A DNA stretch of 63,833 nucleotides from Streptococcus parasanguinis (lineage in GTDB: Bacteria; Bacillota; Bacilli; Lactobacillales; Streptococcaceae). The notes beneath the pieces were generated by a model that made no database searches, was not told where the DNA came from, and was given only the letters and a program-made list of their open reading frames with translations. The stretch's first letter is position 1. The number at the start of each line of letters is the position of its first letter. The position numbers and the translations under genes are program-made. The stretch lies in NCBI RefSeq assembly GCF_001074805.1, contig NZ_JUPI01000131.1:1-63833 (forward strand). Direction: 5' to 3'. Below are positions 37,880-47,146 of this stretch, piece by piece.

Positions 37880-39139
37880 ATGAAAAAGACTGCTATTTTT
37901 GAAGATGTCGTCTCTATTATGACCCATGATTCATCTACCAGCAAGGATCGAAAAGGATGCGATCCAGAGCCTTTTCGAGAAAACATTACAGATGAGATGA
38001 CAGATGATGCCTTTCTCTATCAAGTTAAGGCTTACCTAGCTAGTTTTGGGGTGATCGGGCATGTTTCCTTTCGAGATAAAAAGGCCAGTCAAAAAGGGTT
38101 CCTTTTGAGAATAAATGGACAGAAACTGTATGTTGAGGAAGCTAATGAAGATACGGGTCTTCAAGTAGGAGATCAGATCCTAGCTCTGGATGGAAGAGAC
38201 TTGGATCAGATAGCTTCTCTTCATAAAGCCTATTTTATCAGCAAGACCCCAGAAAGACATTATAGAGAATGGGCAGATTTGGTCTCTCAGTCAACGAGTG
38301 TCACCCTGCTTCGAGAAGGGATAGAAAAGACCATTAAAGTAGTACCCAGTCGAGAACCGATCCAGGATCATATCTTTTGGAAACGATTAGACGATGAGAT
38401 TCTTTATCTTCGTCTGGATAACTTTATGGATGAGAGAGCTATTAGTCGGGTATATCAAGAGTGTTTACCTATGATGACGGAAGTCAAGTTTCTTATCATT
38501 GATGTCCGACAGAACGGCGGAGGGACAGATTCTTTATATTTCTCTCTATTACATCTAGGTTTAGAGAAGGATCAGGGCTATGAAGGCATTGATTGGGATG
38601 ATGATGGCATGGAAATTCTCTACACGGAGCGTAATGTTGATCTGCGCTTGAAAGACTTTGAGGACTGGATGCAACAGGAAGAAATTAGTCCTGAAACAGC
38701 TAAACTGCTTGAAGATATGAAAGAGGATTTGCTTCGCCATCGGGGAAAAGGTTATGTAGCATATAAGGGAGAAAGCGAGGAATTTTTCCCAGAGGTCAGA
38801 GGAAGTCTCTATCCTGAACAGATCTTTATCTTATCAGATATTTATTGTGCTTCATCTGGGGATAACTTTGTTCAGATGATGAAGCAGTTTAAGAAGGTAA
38901 CGGTGGTGGGTCGACCAACTCTTGGGATTCTAGACTACTCTAATTGTTGTACAGTTGATTATGGCAATTTTTGTTTAATGTTTCCCACCTCTCGCTGTTT
39001 AAGCGTGGATCAAGGGAAAGGGATGACGGATCAGGGTGTTCTACCCGATATAGAGATTCCTTGGACACCTAGCCATTTCGAGAGAGATGTGGATCTGGAC
39101 AAGTGTCTGGAGTTGATTCGTCAGGGGACTGTGAAATAG
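37880..39139 (+). CDS. Cytoplasmic S41-family peptidase-like protein
   Basis: 419 residues with no signal peptide or membrane helix. A PDZ-like segment is seen at about 75-120 (GLQVGDQILALDGRDLDQI). The S41 core has FLIIDVRQNGGGTDSLY (about 204-220) and ILSDIYCASSGDNFVQMMKQ (about 316-335) with the candidate nucleophile serine. In CtpA-type enzymes a lysine lies about 25 residues later in a TxGKG motif; here the sequence is VGRPTLGILDYSN, with Ile at that place. So it is either a tricorn-like variant using another base or an inactive relative. It sits alone behind a CiaR box. Confidence 0.82.
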   Translation: MKKTAIFEDVVSIMTHDSSTSKDRKGCDPEPFRENITDEMTDDAFLYQVKAYLASFGVIGHVSFRDKKASQKGFLLRINGQKLYVEEANEDTGLQVGDQILALDGRDLDQIASLHKAYFISKTPERHYREWADLVSQSTSVTLLREGIEKTIKVVPSREPIQDHIFWKRLDDEILYLRLDNFMDERAISRVYQECLPMMTEVKFLIIDVRQNGGGTDSLYFSLLHLGLEKDQGYEGIDWDDDGMEILYTERNVDLRLKDFEDWMQQEEISPETAKLLEDMKEDLLRHRGKGYVAYKGESEEFFPEVRGSLYPEQIFILSDIYCASSGDNFVQMMKQFKKVTVVGRPTLGILDYSNCCTVDYGNFCLMFPTSRCLSVDQGKGMTDQGVLPDIEIPWTPSHFERDVDLDKCLELIRQGTVK

Positions 39140-39206
39140 AATAGGATTTCAACCAGAAAACTGATTAAAGAAAAATGCTTTCGTTAAACGACTTGAATGA
39201 TCTGAA

Positions 39207-39221
39207 ATGATAACGTTTTCT
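39207..39221. promoter_or_regulatory. Possible cre (CcpA) site upstream of dlt
   Basis: TGATAACGTTTTCTA resembles the cre consensus TGNAARCGNWWWCA with two differences. It lies 25 bp upstream of the dlt -35. Weak. Confidence 0.25.
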
Positions 39222-39245
39222 ACGACATTCTCACTATGTTTAAAA

Positions 39246-39275
39246 TTGCTTACTTGGTATAAAAAATGGTAAAAT
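39246..39275 (+). promoter_or_regulatory. dlt operon promoter
   Basis: TTGCTT (39246-39251) is 18 bases from TAAAAT (39270-39275), which has a TGG extension. Confidence 0.65.
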
Positions 39276-39308
39276 AGTGAATAACAATCAAAATGAAGAG
39301 TGAAACTT

Positions 39309-39437
39309 ATGAAACATAAAACACTTTATAAATTTATCGGGCAGACGGTCTTGTATTTCGCCATTTTTCTAGCCCTACTTTATTTCTTTAGTTACCTTGG
39401 TCAAGGTCAGGGTGGCTTTATCTACAACGAATTTTAG
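39309..39437 (+). CDS. dltX: DltX, small membrane protein of the D-alanylation operon
   Basis: 42 residues starting MKHKTLYKFIGQTVLYFAIF. One membrane helix is followed by the conserved C-terminal motif GGFIYNEF. DltX is now known to be needed for D-alanylation; its C terminus carries the D-alanine as an acyl intermediate across the membrane. It is the first gene of the operon, 18 bases before dltA. It is short and easily missed. Confidence 0.93.
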   Translation: MKHKTLYKFIGQTVLYFAIFLALLYFFSYLGQGQGGFIYNEF

Positions 39438-39455
39438 AAAAGGAGACTCCTAGCC

Positions 39456-41006
39456 GTGTCAAACCAACCAATTACTGATATGATCGAGACAATTGAACGT
39501 TATGCGCAACTACAACCAGACTATCCTGTCTACAATGTCCTTGGTGAGGAGCATACCTATGGCCAATTGAAGGCTGATTCAGATAGCTTGGCTGCCCACA
39601 TCGACCAAATGGGACTTCCTGAAAAGTCACCTGTAGTGGTCTTTGGTGGTCAAGAATATGAAATGTTAGCAACCTTTGTGGCCTTGACCAAATCTGGCCA
39701 TGCCTACATTCCGATTGATAGCCACTCTGCCTTGGAGCGCGTGTCTGCCATTGTTGAAGTAGCAGAGCCAAGCTTGATTATTGCCATCAATGAATTTCCA
39801 TTGGAAAACCCAGCTGCTCCAATCATGTCCTTGGAGCAAGTGCGTGAAGCTTATGCGGCTCAGCATGCCTATGACTTGAAACATCCGGTCAAAGGGGATG
39901 ATAACTACTACATCATCTTTACCTCAGGGACAACCGGGAAACCAAAAGGGGTGCAAATTTCGCACGATAACTTGCTCAGTTTTACCAACTGGATGATTAC
40001 GGACAAGGAATTTGCAACGCCAGAGCGTCCGCAAATGTTGGCGCAACCGCCCTATTCTTTTGACTTGTCTGTCATGTACTGGGCACCGACCTTAGCTCTT
40101 GGAGGAACCCTTTTTGCCCTTCCATCAGCTATCACTCAAGACTTCAAACAACTCTTTGCGACGATCTTTTCTCTTCCGATTGCGATCTGGACTTCAACAC
40201 CATCTTTTGCAGATATGGCCATGTTGTCTGAGGATTTCAATGCTGAAAAAATGCCAGGGATCACCCATTTCTACTTTGATGGGGAAGAGTTGACAGTCAA
40301 GACTGCTCAGAAATTGCGCGAGCGTTTCCCAAATGCACGCATCATCAATGCCTACGGCCCAACGGAAGCAACTGTAGCTCTTTCGGCTGTAGCCGTAACA
40401 GATGAGATGTTAGCTACTTTGAAACGTCTGCCAATTGGTTACACCAAAGAAGATTCTCCAACCTTCATCATTGATGAGGCAGGTAACAAATTGCCGAATG
40501 GTGAGCAAGGTGAGATCATCGTATCAGGCCCAGCTGTTTCAAAAGGTTATATGAATAATCCAGAGAAAACAGCAGAAGCCTTCTTCGAATTTGAAGGTCT
40601 TCCAGCCTACCATACGGGAGATGTCGGAACCATGACGGATGAAGGCCTTCTTCTCTATGGTGGTCGGATGGACTTCCAAATCAAGTTTAACGGTTATCGT
40701 ATCGAGCTAGAGGATGTCTCTCAAAACTTGAACAAATCGAAGTATATTGACTCAGCAGTCGCAGTACCGCGTTATAATAAGGATCACAAGGTCCAAAATC
40801 TCTTGGCCTATGTCATCTTAAAAGAGGGCGTCAAAGAACAATTTGAGCGCGAAATTGATATCACAAAAGCCATCAAGGAAGATTTAGAAAACATCATGAT
40901 GTCTTATATGATGCCTTCAAAATTCCTCTATCGTGATAGCCTGCCATTAACACCAAACGGGAAAATCGACATCAAAGGGTTGATTAGCGAGGTTAATAAC
41001 CGATGA
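39456..41006 (+). CDS. dltA: D-alanine--D-alanyl carrier protein ligase
   Basis: 516 residues, GTG start with AAAAGGAG upstream. Adenylates D-alanine and loads it on DltC. AMP-binding motifs are [13 protein letters not shown] (about 152-164), [11 protein letters not shown] (about 301-311), YHTGD, and the C-terminal catalytic lysine in [11 protein letters not shown]. Cytoplasmic. First enzyme of cell-wall teichoic acid D-alanylation, which lowers surface negative charge. Confidence 0.97.
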   Translation: MSNQPITDMIETIERYAQLQPDYPVYNVLGEEHTYGQLKADSDSLAAHIDQMGLPEKSPVVVFGGQEYEMLATFVALTKSGHAYIPIDSHSALERVSAIVEVAEPSLIIAINEFPLENPAAPIMSLEQVREAYAAQHAYDLKHPVKGDDNYYIIFTSGTTGKPKGVQISHDNLLSFTNWMITDKEFATPERPQMLAQPPYSFDLSVMYWAPTLALGGTLFALPSAITQDFKQLFATIFSLPIAIWTSTPSFADMAMLSEDFNAEKMPGITHFYFDGEELTVKTAQKLRERFPNARIINAYGPTEATVALSAVAVTDEMLATLKRLPIGYTKEDSPTFIIDEAGNKLPNGEQGEIIVSGPAVSKGYMNNPEKTAEAFFEFEGLPAYHTGDVGTMTDEGLLLYGGRMDFQIKFNGYRIELEDVSQNLNKSKYIDSAVAVPRYNKDHKVQNLLAYVILKEGVKEQFEREIDITKAIKEDLENIMMSYMMPSKFLYRDSLPLTPNGKIDIKGLISEVNNR

Positions 41007-42256
41007 TCGAGTTTTTGAAACAGCTCCCTCATTTAGAACACTATGGAACACCGATCTATTTTGTCTACCTCATTCTAGCTTTTTTGCCGATCTTTGTGGG
41101 CCTCTTTTTCAAAAAGAGATTTCCGGTCTATGAAGGACTGGTGAGTCTGATCTTTATCATTTTGATGCTGACAGGTTCGAATCTCAAGCAAATTTATGCC
41201 CTGCTCTTTTACGTAGTCTGGCAAATCTTGATTGTGTATTCCTACAAAATCTATCGTCAGAAAGCGGACAACAAGTGGATTTTCTATCTTCATTCCTTCT
41301 TGTCTGTCTTGCCCCTGATCTTTGTTAAGGTGGAGCCAGCGATCAAGAATGGGCACCAATCCTTGTTTGGATTTTTAGGGATTTCGTATTTAACCTTCCG
41401 AGCTGTCGGAATGATCATCGAAATGCGAGATGGTGTCTTGAAAGAATTCACACTCTGGGAATTCTTACGCTTTATGCTCTTTATGCCGACCTTCTCAAGT
41501 GGACCGATTGATCGTTTCAAGCGTTTTAATGAGGATTATAACGCTATTCCTGAGCGTGAAGAATTATTGGATATGTTGGAGCAAGCTGTTAAGTATATCA
41601 TGTATGGCTTCCTTTATAAATTTATCCTAGCTCATATTTTTGGCCACTTATTGTTAGGACATGTGCAGACCTATGCTTTGTCTCAAGGTGGATTCTTCAA
41701 TATCGGAACGCTGGGAGTCATGTATGTTTATGGCTTTGACCTCTTCTTTGACTTTGCGGGCTATTCGATGTTTGCTTTAGCAGCTTCCAATCTGATGGGA
41801 ATTAAAAGTCCCATCAACTTTGATCGTCCCTTTAAATCACGTGACTTAAAGGAATTCTGGAATCGTTGGCATATGAGTTTATCTTTCTGGTTCCGTGATT
41901 TTGTCTTTATGCGTCTCGTGATGGTATTGATGCGCAATAAAGTATTCAAGAGCCGGATTACCACCTCAAATGTTGCCTACATTATCAATATGTTGGTCAT
42001 GGGCTTCTGGCACGGGGTGACTTGGTACTACATCGCTTATGGGCTCTTCCATGGGCTTGGACTGGTCATCAATGATGCTTGGATTCGTAAGAAAAAGACC
42101 ATCAATAAAGAAAGAAAAGCAAAAGGATTGGATCCTATACCGGACAATCGTTGGACCAAAGCTTTAGGGATCTTTATCACCTTTAACACAGTGATGTTGT
42201 CCTTCCTGATTTTCTCAGGATTCTTGGATCAACAATGGTTTCCAAAATTGAAATAA
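41003..42256 (+). CDS. dltB: D-alanyl transfer protein DltB (MBOAT family)
   Basis: 417 residues with about eleven membrane segments. The MBOAT catalytic histidine lies in [17 protein letters not shown] (about 336-352), and the [15 protein letters not shown] segment (about 288-302) is characteristic. It moves D-alanine from DltC to the outside. Start overlaps the dltA stop (ATGA). Confidence 0.97.
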   Translation: MIEFLKQLPHLEHYGTPIYFVYLILAFLPIFVGLFFKKRFPVYEGLVSLIFIILMLTGSNLKQIYALLFYVVWQILIVYSYKIYRQKADNKWIFYLHSFLSVLPLIFVKVEPAIKNGHQSLFGFLGISYLTFRAVGMIIEMRDGVLKEFTLWEFLRFMLFMPTFSSGPIDRFKRFNEDYNAIPEREELLDMLEQAVKYIMYGFLYKFILAHIFGHLLLGHVQTYALSQGGFFNIGTLGVMYVYGFDLFFDFAGYSMFALAASNLMGIKSPINFDRPFKSRDLKEFWNRWHMSLSFWFRDFVFMRLVMVLMRNKVFKSRITTSNVAYIINMLVMGFWHGVTWYYIAYGLFHGLGLVINDAWIRKKKTINKERKAKGLDPIPDNRWTKALGIFITFNTVMLSFLIFSGFLDQQWFPKLK

Positions 42257-42271
42257 AAGGAGAATAGAAAA

Positions 42272-42511
42272 ATGGATGTAAAATCTCAAGTAATTGAAAT
42301 TATTGACGAATTGTTTATGGAAGATGTCTCAGACATGATGGATGAGGATCTCTTTGATGCGGGTGTCCTTGATAGTATGGGGACAGTCGAATTGATTGTG
42401 GAACTGGAAAATCGCTTTGGCATCCGTGTTCCTGTATCTGAATTTGGACGCGATGATTGGAATACTGCTAACAAGATCGTAGAAGGTGTAACGGAGCTTC
42501 AGAATGCTTAA
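42272..42511 (+). CDS. dltC: D-alanyl carrier protein
   Basis: 79 residues. Acyl-carrier-like protein; the phosphopantetheine serine lies in [15 protein letters not shown] (about 31-45). Strong AAAAGGAG site. Overlaps dltD by 8 bases. Confidence 0.97.
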   Translation: MDVKSQVIEIIDELFMEDVSDMMDEDLFDAGVLDSMGTVELIVELENRFGIRVPVSEFGRDDWNTANKIVEGVTELQNA

Positions 42512-43772
42512 GCGTTTGTGGCTGATTTTAGGGCCCGTATTTTGCGCGCTCCTCATGGTAACAGCTTTATTATTCTTTTATCCAATCAATCATAAGCACA
42601 ACTATACTGAAGAGAAAAAAGCTGCGGTTAGTCTGAATGCAGAAGGATTCAAGAGTCGTACAAAGAAACAAGAAGCACTTTCTGATCCACAGCATCGCTT
42701 TGTCCCTTATTTCGGCTCCAGTGAATGGTTGCGTTTTGATGTGGTGCATCCAGCAGTTTTGGCTGAGAAATATGACCGCAATTATAGACCCTACTTTTTA
42801 GGAGAACGTGGTGCGGCTTCTTTGAACCAGTATTTTGGGATGCAACAGATTTTGCCAGAACTCAAGGACAATACAGCTGTTTATGTAGTTTCTCCGCAAT
42901 GGTTTACCAAAAAGGGATACGATTCCTCTGCTTTTCAACAATTCTTTAATAGCGATCAGTTGAATAGCTTTATTGCCAATCACCAACAGGATGCTGCATC
43001 CCAGTATGCTGCAAAGCGTCTGTTACAACAGTATCCAAATGTCGCCTTTCAAAGTGTTGTAACGAAAATTTCTCAAGGAAAGAAAATTTCCAGATTTGAT
43101 CAGTCTTTGAACCAGTTTGTTTCCCACCTTGTCCAACGCGAAGATGCTTTGTTTAGTAATCTTGCAACGCGTACAAACGGGAATTACGATAAGAAGGTCA
43201 AAAAACGTCTACAAGATTTACCAGATCAATTCTCATATGAGAAATTGGAAGAAATTGCAACGGCTGAAGCAAAAGTCAAAACCAATAACAACGACCTTGG
43301 AATCAGCAATCATTTTTACAATACTCGTTTAAAAATGAAGTTGAAGAAACTAAAAGGTTTCCAAAAAAACGAATCCTATGTTCAATCTCCTGAGTACAAT
43401 GACTTGCAGTTGGTTCTAGACCAGTTTGCTAAATCTCGGACCAATGTTATCTTTGTCATTCCTCCAGTTAATGCCAAATGGATGAAATACACAGGCTTGA
43501 GCCAAGAAAAGTATGAACAGGCTGTTCAAAAGATTCGTTACCAATTGGAAAGCCAAGGATTCACCAATATTGCAGACTTTTCTAAAGATGGTGATCAGCC
43601 CTACTTTATGGAAGATACGATTCATATGGGATGGAATGGTTGGCTAGCCTTTGATAAAGCGGTCAATCCCTTTGTCACAAAGGCTGAAAAAGCACCAACT
43701 TACCATCTAAATGACCGCTTCTTCAGCAAAGACTGGGCCCAATATAAAGGGACACCAGACGAATTTAAATAA
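42504..43772 (+). CDS. dltD: D-alanyl-lipoteichoic acid transfer protein DltD
   Basis: 422 residues. One N-terminal membrane helix, then an extracellular SGNH-like domain with the serine in [10 protein letters not shown] (about 71-80) and the Asp-His pair in [12 protein letters not shown] (about 369-380). It completes transfer of D-alanine to teichoic acid outside the membrane. End of the operon. A GC-rich hairpin without a clear T run follows (43779-43813). Confidence 0.96.
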   Translation: MLKRLWLILGPVFCALLMVTALLFFYPINHKHNYTEEKKAAVSLNAEGFKSRTKKQEALSDPQHRFVPYFGSSEWLRFDVVHPAVLAEKYDRNYRPYFLGERGAASLNQYFGMQQILPELKDNTAVYVVSPQWFTKKGYDSSAFQQFFNSDQLNSFIANHQQDAASQYAAKRLLQQYPNVAFQSVVTKISQGKKISRFDQSLNQFVSHLVQREDALFSNLATRTNGNYDKKVKKRLQDLPDQFSYEKLEEIATAEAKVKTNNNDLGISNHFYNTRLKMKLKKLKGFQKNESYVQSPEYNDLQLVLDQFAKSRTNVIFVIPPVNAKWMKYTGLSQEKYEQAVQKIRYQLESQGFTNIADFSKDGDQPYFMEDTIHMGWNGWLAFDKAVNPFVTKAEKAPTYHLNDRFFSKDWAQYKGTPDEFK

Positions 43773-43778
43773 TGCTTG

Positions 43779-43813
43779 ATCAAAGGGGGCAGGATCAAAT
43801 CCTGGCTCCTTGA
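43779..43813 (+). terminator. Hairpin after dltD
   Basis: ATCAA-GGGGGCAGGAT pairs with ATCCTGGCTCC-TTGAT with small mismatches, loop CAA. No full T run follows, so termination would be partial. Confidence 0.55.
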
Positions 43814-43856
43814 TTTGTGAGGAAAGTGACGAGAAAGTCACAAATAAGCAAGAGAG

Positions 43857-43994
43857 TTATCCACAGGCTGTGGGAAACTTGCTTGTAAATGGATGAAAGC
43901 AAGTCCTGATGCTGACGACGCTTCCTCTTTTGAGGGGGCAAAAGGTGAAAGTTATCCACATTTTTGTGGATAAGTGATAAAAAACAGTGGATAA
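43857..43994. other. DnaA-box cluster in a 250-bp intergenic region
   Basis: Perfect DnaA boxes TTATCCACA occur at 43857-43865 and 43952-43960 (+), and TGTGGATAA at 43965-43973 (-). A near-box AGTGGATAA is at 43986-43994 (-). The middle two face each other across TTTT. The gap between dltD and the next gene (43773-44023) also holds short inverted repeats (GTGAC/GTCAC at 43826-43840, ACTTGC/GCAAGT at 43877-43904). No dnaA, dnaN or AT-rich unwinding element is in the window. Confidence 0.85.
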
Positions 43995-44023
43995 GTCAGC
44001 TGGTTTGTGAAAAGGAGAATAGT

Positions 44024-44248
44024 GTGAAAAAAATTTGGTTTTACGCAATCGTTCAGGGAATTGTGATCTTTTTTATTGTGGGTGGCATGACCTATGTGCT
44101 TAGGGGAGATTTCTTTTTCCGCTACCTATCCCCTATTTTTGGACTAGCAGCAGCTGTCTTGCGATTTGGGACTGCGACTTTAATGAAGGTGCTAGCACCC
44201 ACTCTCTATGATGATCCCAAAAAGAAAGAAGAGAGCCACGATAACTAA
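44024..44248 (+). CDS. Small membrane protein of unknown function
   Basis: 74 residues from GTG 44024, with AAGGAG 7-8 bases upstream; an in-frame ATG at 43964 lies within a DnaA box and is rejected. Two membrane helices (about 4-26 and 35-58, YLSPIFGLAAAVLRFGTATL), charged C terminus (DDPKKKEESHDN). I do not recognise the family. It is the only gene between the DnaA-box cluster and aspS. Confidence 0.7.
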   Translation: MKKIWFYAIVQGIVIFFIVGGMTYVLRGDFFFRYLSPIFGLAAAVLRFGTATLMKVLAPTLYDDPKKKEESHDN

Positions 44249-44301
44249 AGAAGTTGCTGACTGAAAAAGTTGAGCTAAAGGCCACTTTCTGCTGGTCTTT
44301 A

Positions 44302-44310
44302 TGGTAAAAT
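44302..44310 (+). promoter_or_regulatory. aspS promoter -10
   Basis: TGG-TAAAAT, an extended -10 about 35 bases before aspS. No clear -35. No T-box leader. Confidence 0.6.
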
Positions 44311-44345
44311 AGAAGGAAGAATATTAGTTTGGAGATTAATTAGAA

Positions 44346-46100
44346 ATGAAACGTTCAATGTATGCTGGACGTGTTCGTGAAGAACACATTGGAACTCGTA
44401 TTACCTTGAAAGGATGGGTTAGCCGTCGTCGTGACTTGGGTGGTTTGATCTTTATCGATCTACGCGATCGCGAAGGAATCATGCAATTGGTGATCAATCC
44501 AGAAACAGTTAGTGCAGAAGTGATGGCTACAGCTGAAAGCATCCGTAGTGAATATGTTGTAGAAGTGACAGGCCTTGTAGAAGCTCGTGAACAAGCCAAT
44601 CCAAACTTGCCTACAGGAGCAGTAGAACTCAAGGTAGAAGCTATTACGGTTCTCAATACTGCCAAAACAACACCATTTGAAATCAAGGACGGAATTGAAG
44701 CCAATGATGATACCCGTCTTCGTTACCGTTACTTAGACCTTCGTCGTCCTGAGATGTTGGAAAACCTCAAACTCCGTGCAAAAGTAACCCATTCAATTCG
44801 CAATTACTTAGATGAATTAGAATTTATTGATGTGGAAACACCGTTTCTTTCTAAGTCAACTCCAGAAGGAGCACGTGACTACTTGGTTCCTTCCCGTGTC
44901 AATAAGGGTCATTTCTATGCCCTTCCACAAAGTCCTCAGATTACAAAACAATTGTTAATGAATGCTGGATTTGATCGCTATTATCAAATCGTGAAGTGTT
45001 TCCGTGATGAGGATTTACGGGGAGACCGTCAACCTGAGTTTACACAGGTCGACTTGGAAACCTCTTTCTTGAGTGATCAAGAAATCCAGGATATCACAGA
45101 AGGCTTGATTGCACGTGTCATGAAAGAAACCAAGGGAATTGAAGTAACACTCCCATTCCCACGGATGAATTATGATGATGCTATGGCCTTGTATGGTTCA
45201 GATAAACCAGATACACGTTTTGAAATGTTGCTACAAGACTTGACAGAGCTTGTCAAGGGTGTAGACTTCAAAGTCTTCTCAGAAGCTCCAGCAGTTAAGG
45301 CGATTGTTGTCAAAGGTGCAGCGGATCATTACTCTCGTAAAGATATCGATAAATTGACGGAAGTTGCGAAGCAATACGGTGCAAAAGGTCTTGCTTGGGT
45401 GAAATATGCTGAAGGTGCTTTGAACGGTCCTGTTGCGAAGTTCTTGACAGACTTGACAAGTGACTTGACAGCTGCTTTACAGTTAGAAGACAAAGATCTA
45501 GTTCTCTTTGTAGCAGATACTCTTGAAGTAGCCAATGCAACGCTTGGTGCTTTGCGTGTTCGTCTTGCGAAAGAGCTTGACTTGATTGACAACAATCAAT
45601 ACAACTTCCTTTGGGTAGTGGATTGGCCAATGTTTGAATGGTCTGAAGAAGAAGGCCGTTATATGTCTGCTCACCATCCATTTACACTCCCACAAGCTGA
45701 AACAGAGCATGAATTGGAAGGAGATCTTTCAAAAGTTCGAGCAATTGCCTATGATATCGTCTTAAATGGCTATGAATTAGGTGGAGGAAGCCTACGGATT
45801 AATCATAAAGATTTACAAGAACGGATGTTTAAGGCACTTGGATTTACAAAAGAAGCTGCCAATGAACAATTTGGTTTCTTGTTAGAAGCAATGGATTATG
45901 GTTTCCCACCACATGGAGGATTGGCGATTGGATTAGACCGCTTCGTGATGCTTCTTGCAGGGGAAGATAATATTCGGGAAGTCATTGCCTTTCCTAAGAA
46001 TAACAAGGCGACAGATCCAATGACACAAGCTCCTTCTGTCGTTTCTGAAAAGCAATTGGATGAGTTAAATCTTCAAGTAGAAGTAGCAGAGCAAGAATAG
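44346..46100 (+). CDS. aspS: Aspartyl-tRNA synthetase
   Basis: 584 residues, bacterial type with the GAD insert domain. Class II synthetase. N-terminal OB fold ([20 protein letters not shown]), motif 2 with [18 protein letters not shown] (about 218-235), motif 3 [20 protein letters not shown] (about 525-544). Streptococci use Asn-tRNA synthetase too, so discrimination is not decided here. Length normal. Confidence 0.97.
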   Translation: MKRSMYAGRVREEHIGTRITLKGWVSRRRDLGGLIFIDLRDREGIMQLVINPETVSAEVMATAESIRSEYVVEVTGLVEAREQANPNLPTGAVELKVEAITVLNTAKTTPFEIKDGIEANDDTRLRYRYLDLRRPEMLENLKLRAKVTHSIRNYLDELEFIDVETPFLSKSTPEGARDYLVPSRVNKGHFYALPQSPQITKQLLMNAGFDRYYQIVKCFRDEDLRGDRQPEFTQVDLETSFLSDQEIQDITEGLIARVMKETKGIEVTLPFPRMNYDDAMALYGSDKPDTRFEMLLQDLTELVKGVDFKVFSEAPAVKAIVVKGAADHYSRKDIDKLTEVAKQYGAKGLAWVKYAEGALNGPVAKFLTDLTSDLTAALQLEDKDLVLFVADTLEVANATLGALRVRLAKELDLIDNNQYNFLWVVDWPMFEWSEEEGRYMSAHHPFTLPQAETEHELEGDLSKVRAIAYDIVLNGYELGGGSLRINHKDLQERMFKALGFTKEAANEQFGFLLEAMDYGFPPHGGLAIGLDRFVMLLAGEDNIREVIAFPKNNKATDPMTQAPSVVSEKQLDELNLQVEVAEQE

Positions 46101-46175
46101 GACAAGAGAGAAAAGGGAAAGTCTAGGAATCAGTTGCTCTAAAATTTTCCTTTTCTTCTAATCGATGGATTGAAA

Positions 46176-47117
46176 ATGAAAAAAACTCGCTTTCATAAGC
46201 TATTTCGCTATCATGTGCGACGACTAGCTTATAACATTAAATTATTGCGCGTGCTGAAGAGCATCTCCCGTGAGAAATACGATGAAAAAGTGTCAGCTTC
46301 CTTGCTGTATGGTTTTCTATCAGCGATTGCCGTCAACTTCTTCTTTCAACCAGGACATGTATACTCCAGCGGTGCAACAGGGCTAGCTCAGATTTTATCT
46401 GTTCTGAGCCAACGCTTTATTGGCTTTACGATTCCCGTTTCCTTGACCTTTTATGCCATCAATATCCCTTTGATGATTGTGGCTTGGTATCAAATTGGCC
46501 ATAAATTTACCATCTTTACCTTTATTACGGTTTCGATGAGTTCCCTCTTTATTCAGTTCGTGCCAGTGATTACGTTGACCAACGATCCGATCATGAATGC
46601 CCTATTTGGTGGGGTTGTCATGGGAACAGGGATTGGTTTTGCTCTTCGGAACAACATTTCCAGTGGGGGAACGGATATTGTCAGTTTGACGATTCGAAAA
46701 CGGACAGGAAAGAATGTCGGCAGTATCTCCTTTTTGGTCAATGGGACCATTATGTTGATCGCTGGTCTGACCTTTGGTTGGAAGTATGCTCTTTACTCTA
46801 TGATTACCATCTTCGTATCGAGTCGAGTAACGGATGCTGTCTTTACCAAGCAAAAACGGATGCAGGCAATGATCGTAACGAGCCAGCCGGATGCCATTAT
46901 TGAAAAGATTCATAAAAAATTGCATCGTGGAGCAACCATTATCCACAATGCAGAAGGAACCTATAACCATCAGGAAAAAGCGGTTCTGCTGACAGTTATT
47001 ACGCGTGCAGAGTTTAATGAATTCAAATATATTATGAAAAAAGCTGATCCTCAGGCTTTTATCACCATTTCAGAAAACGTTCATATCATTGGACGCTTTG
47101 TAGAAACAGAAGAATAA
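46176..47117 (+). CDS. YitT-family membrane protein
   Basis: 313 residues from ATG 46176; an in-frame TTG 6 bases upstream is possible. Five helices (about 45-220) with GHVYSSGATGLAQILSVLSQ and NNISSGGTDIVSL, then the C-terminal DUF2179 domain (about 225-310). Family of unknown transport-like function, common in several copies per Firmicute genome. No clear terminator lies between aspS and this gene, so they may share a transcript. Confidence 0.88.
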   Translation: MKKTRFHKLFRYHVRRLAYNIKLLRVLKSISREKYDEKVSASLLYGFLSAIAVNFFFQPGHVYSSGATGLAQILSVLSQRFIGFTIPVSLTFYAINIPLMIVAWYQIGHKFTIFTFITVSMSSLFIQFVPVITLTNDPIMNALFGGVVMGTGIGFALRNNISSGGTDIVSLTIRKRTGKNVGSISFLVNGTIMLIAGLTFGWKYALYSMITIFVSSRVTDAVFTKQKRMQAMIVTSQPDAIIEKIHKKLHRGATIIHNAEGTYNHQEKAVLLTVITRAEFNEFKYIMKKADPQAFITISENVHIIGRFVETEE

Positions 47118-47121
47118 AAAT

Positions 47122-47146
47122 AAGGTCACCACATTGTGGTGACCTT
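47122..47146. terminator. Bidirectional terminator between YitT and pulA
   Basis: AAGGTCACCAC (47122-47132) pairs perfectly with GTGGTGACCTT (47136-47146), loop ATT, flanked by A-rich and T-rich runs. It touches the pulA stop codon. Confidence 0.9.

Noticed and set aside
43857..43994. DnaA-box cluster as the chromosome origin itself
   Set aside because: There is no dnaA or dnaN nearby and no clear AT-rich unwinding repeat; a titration or regulatory site is more likely.
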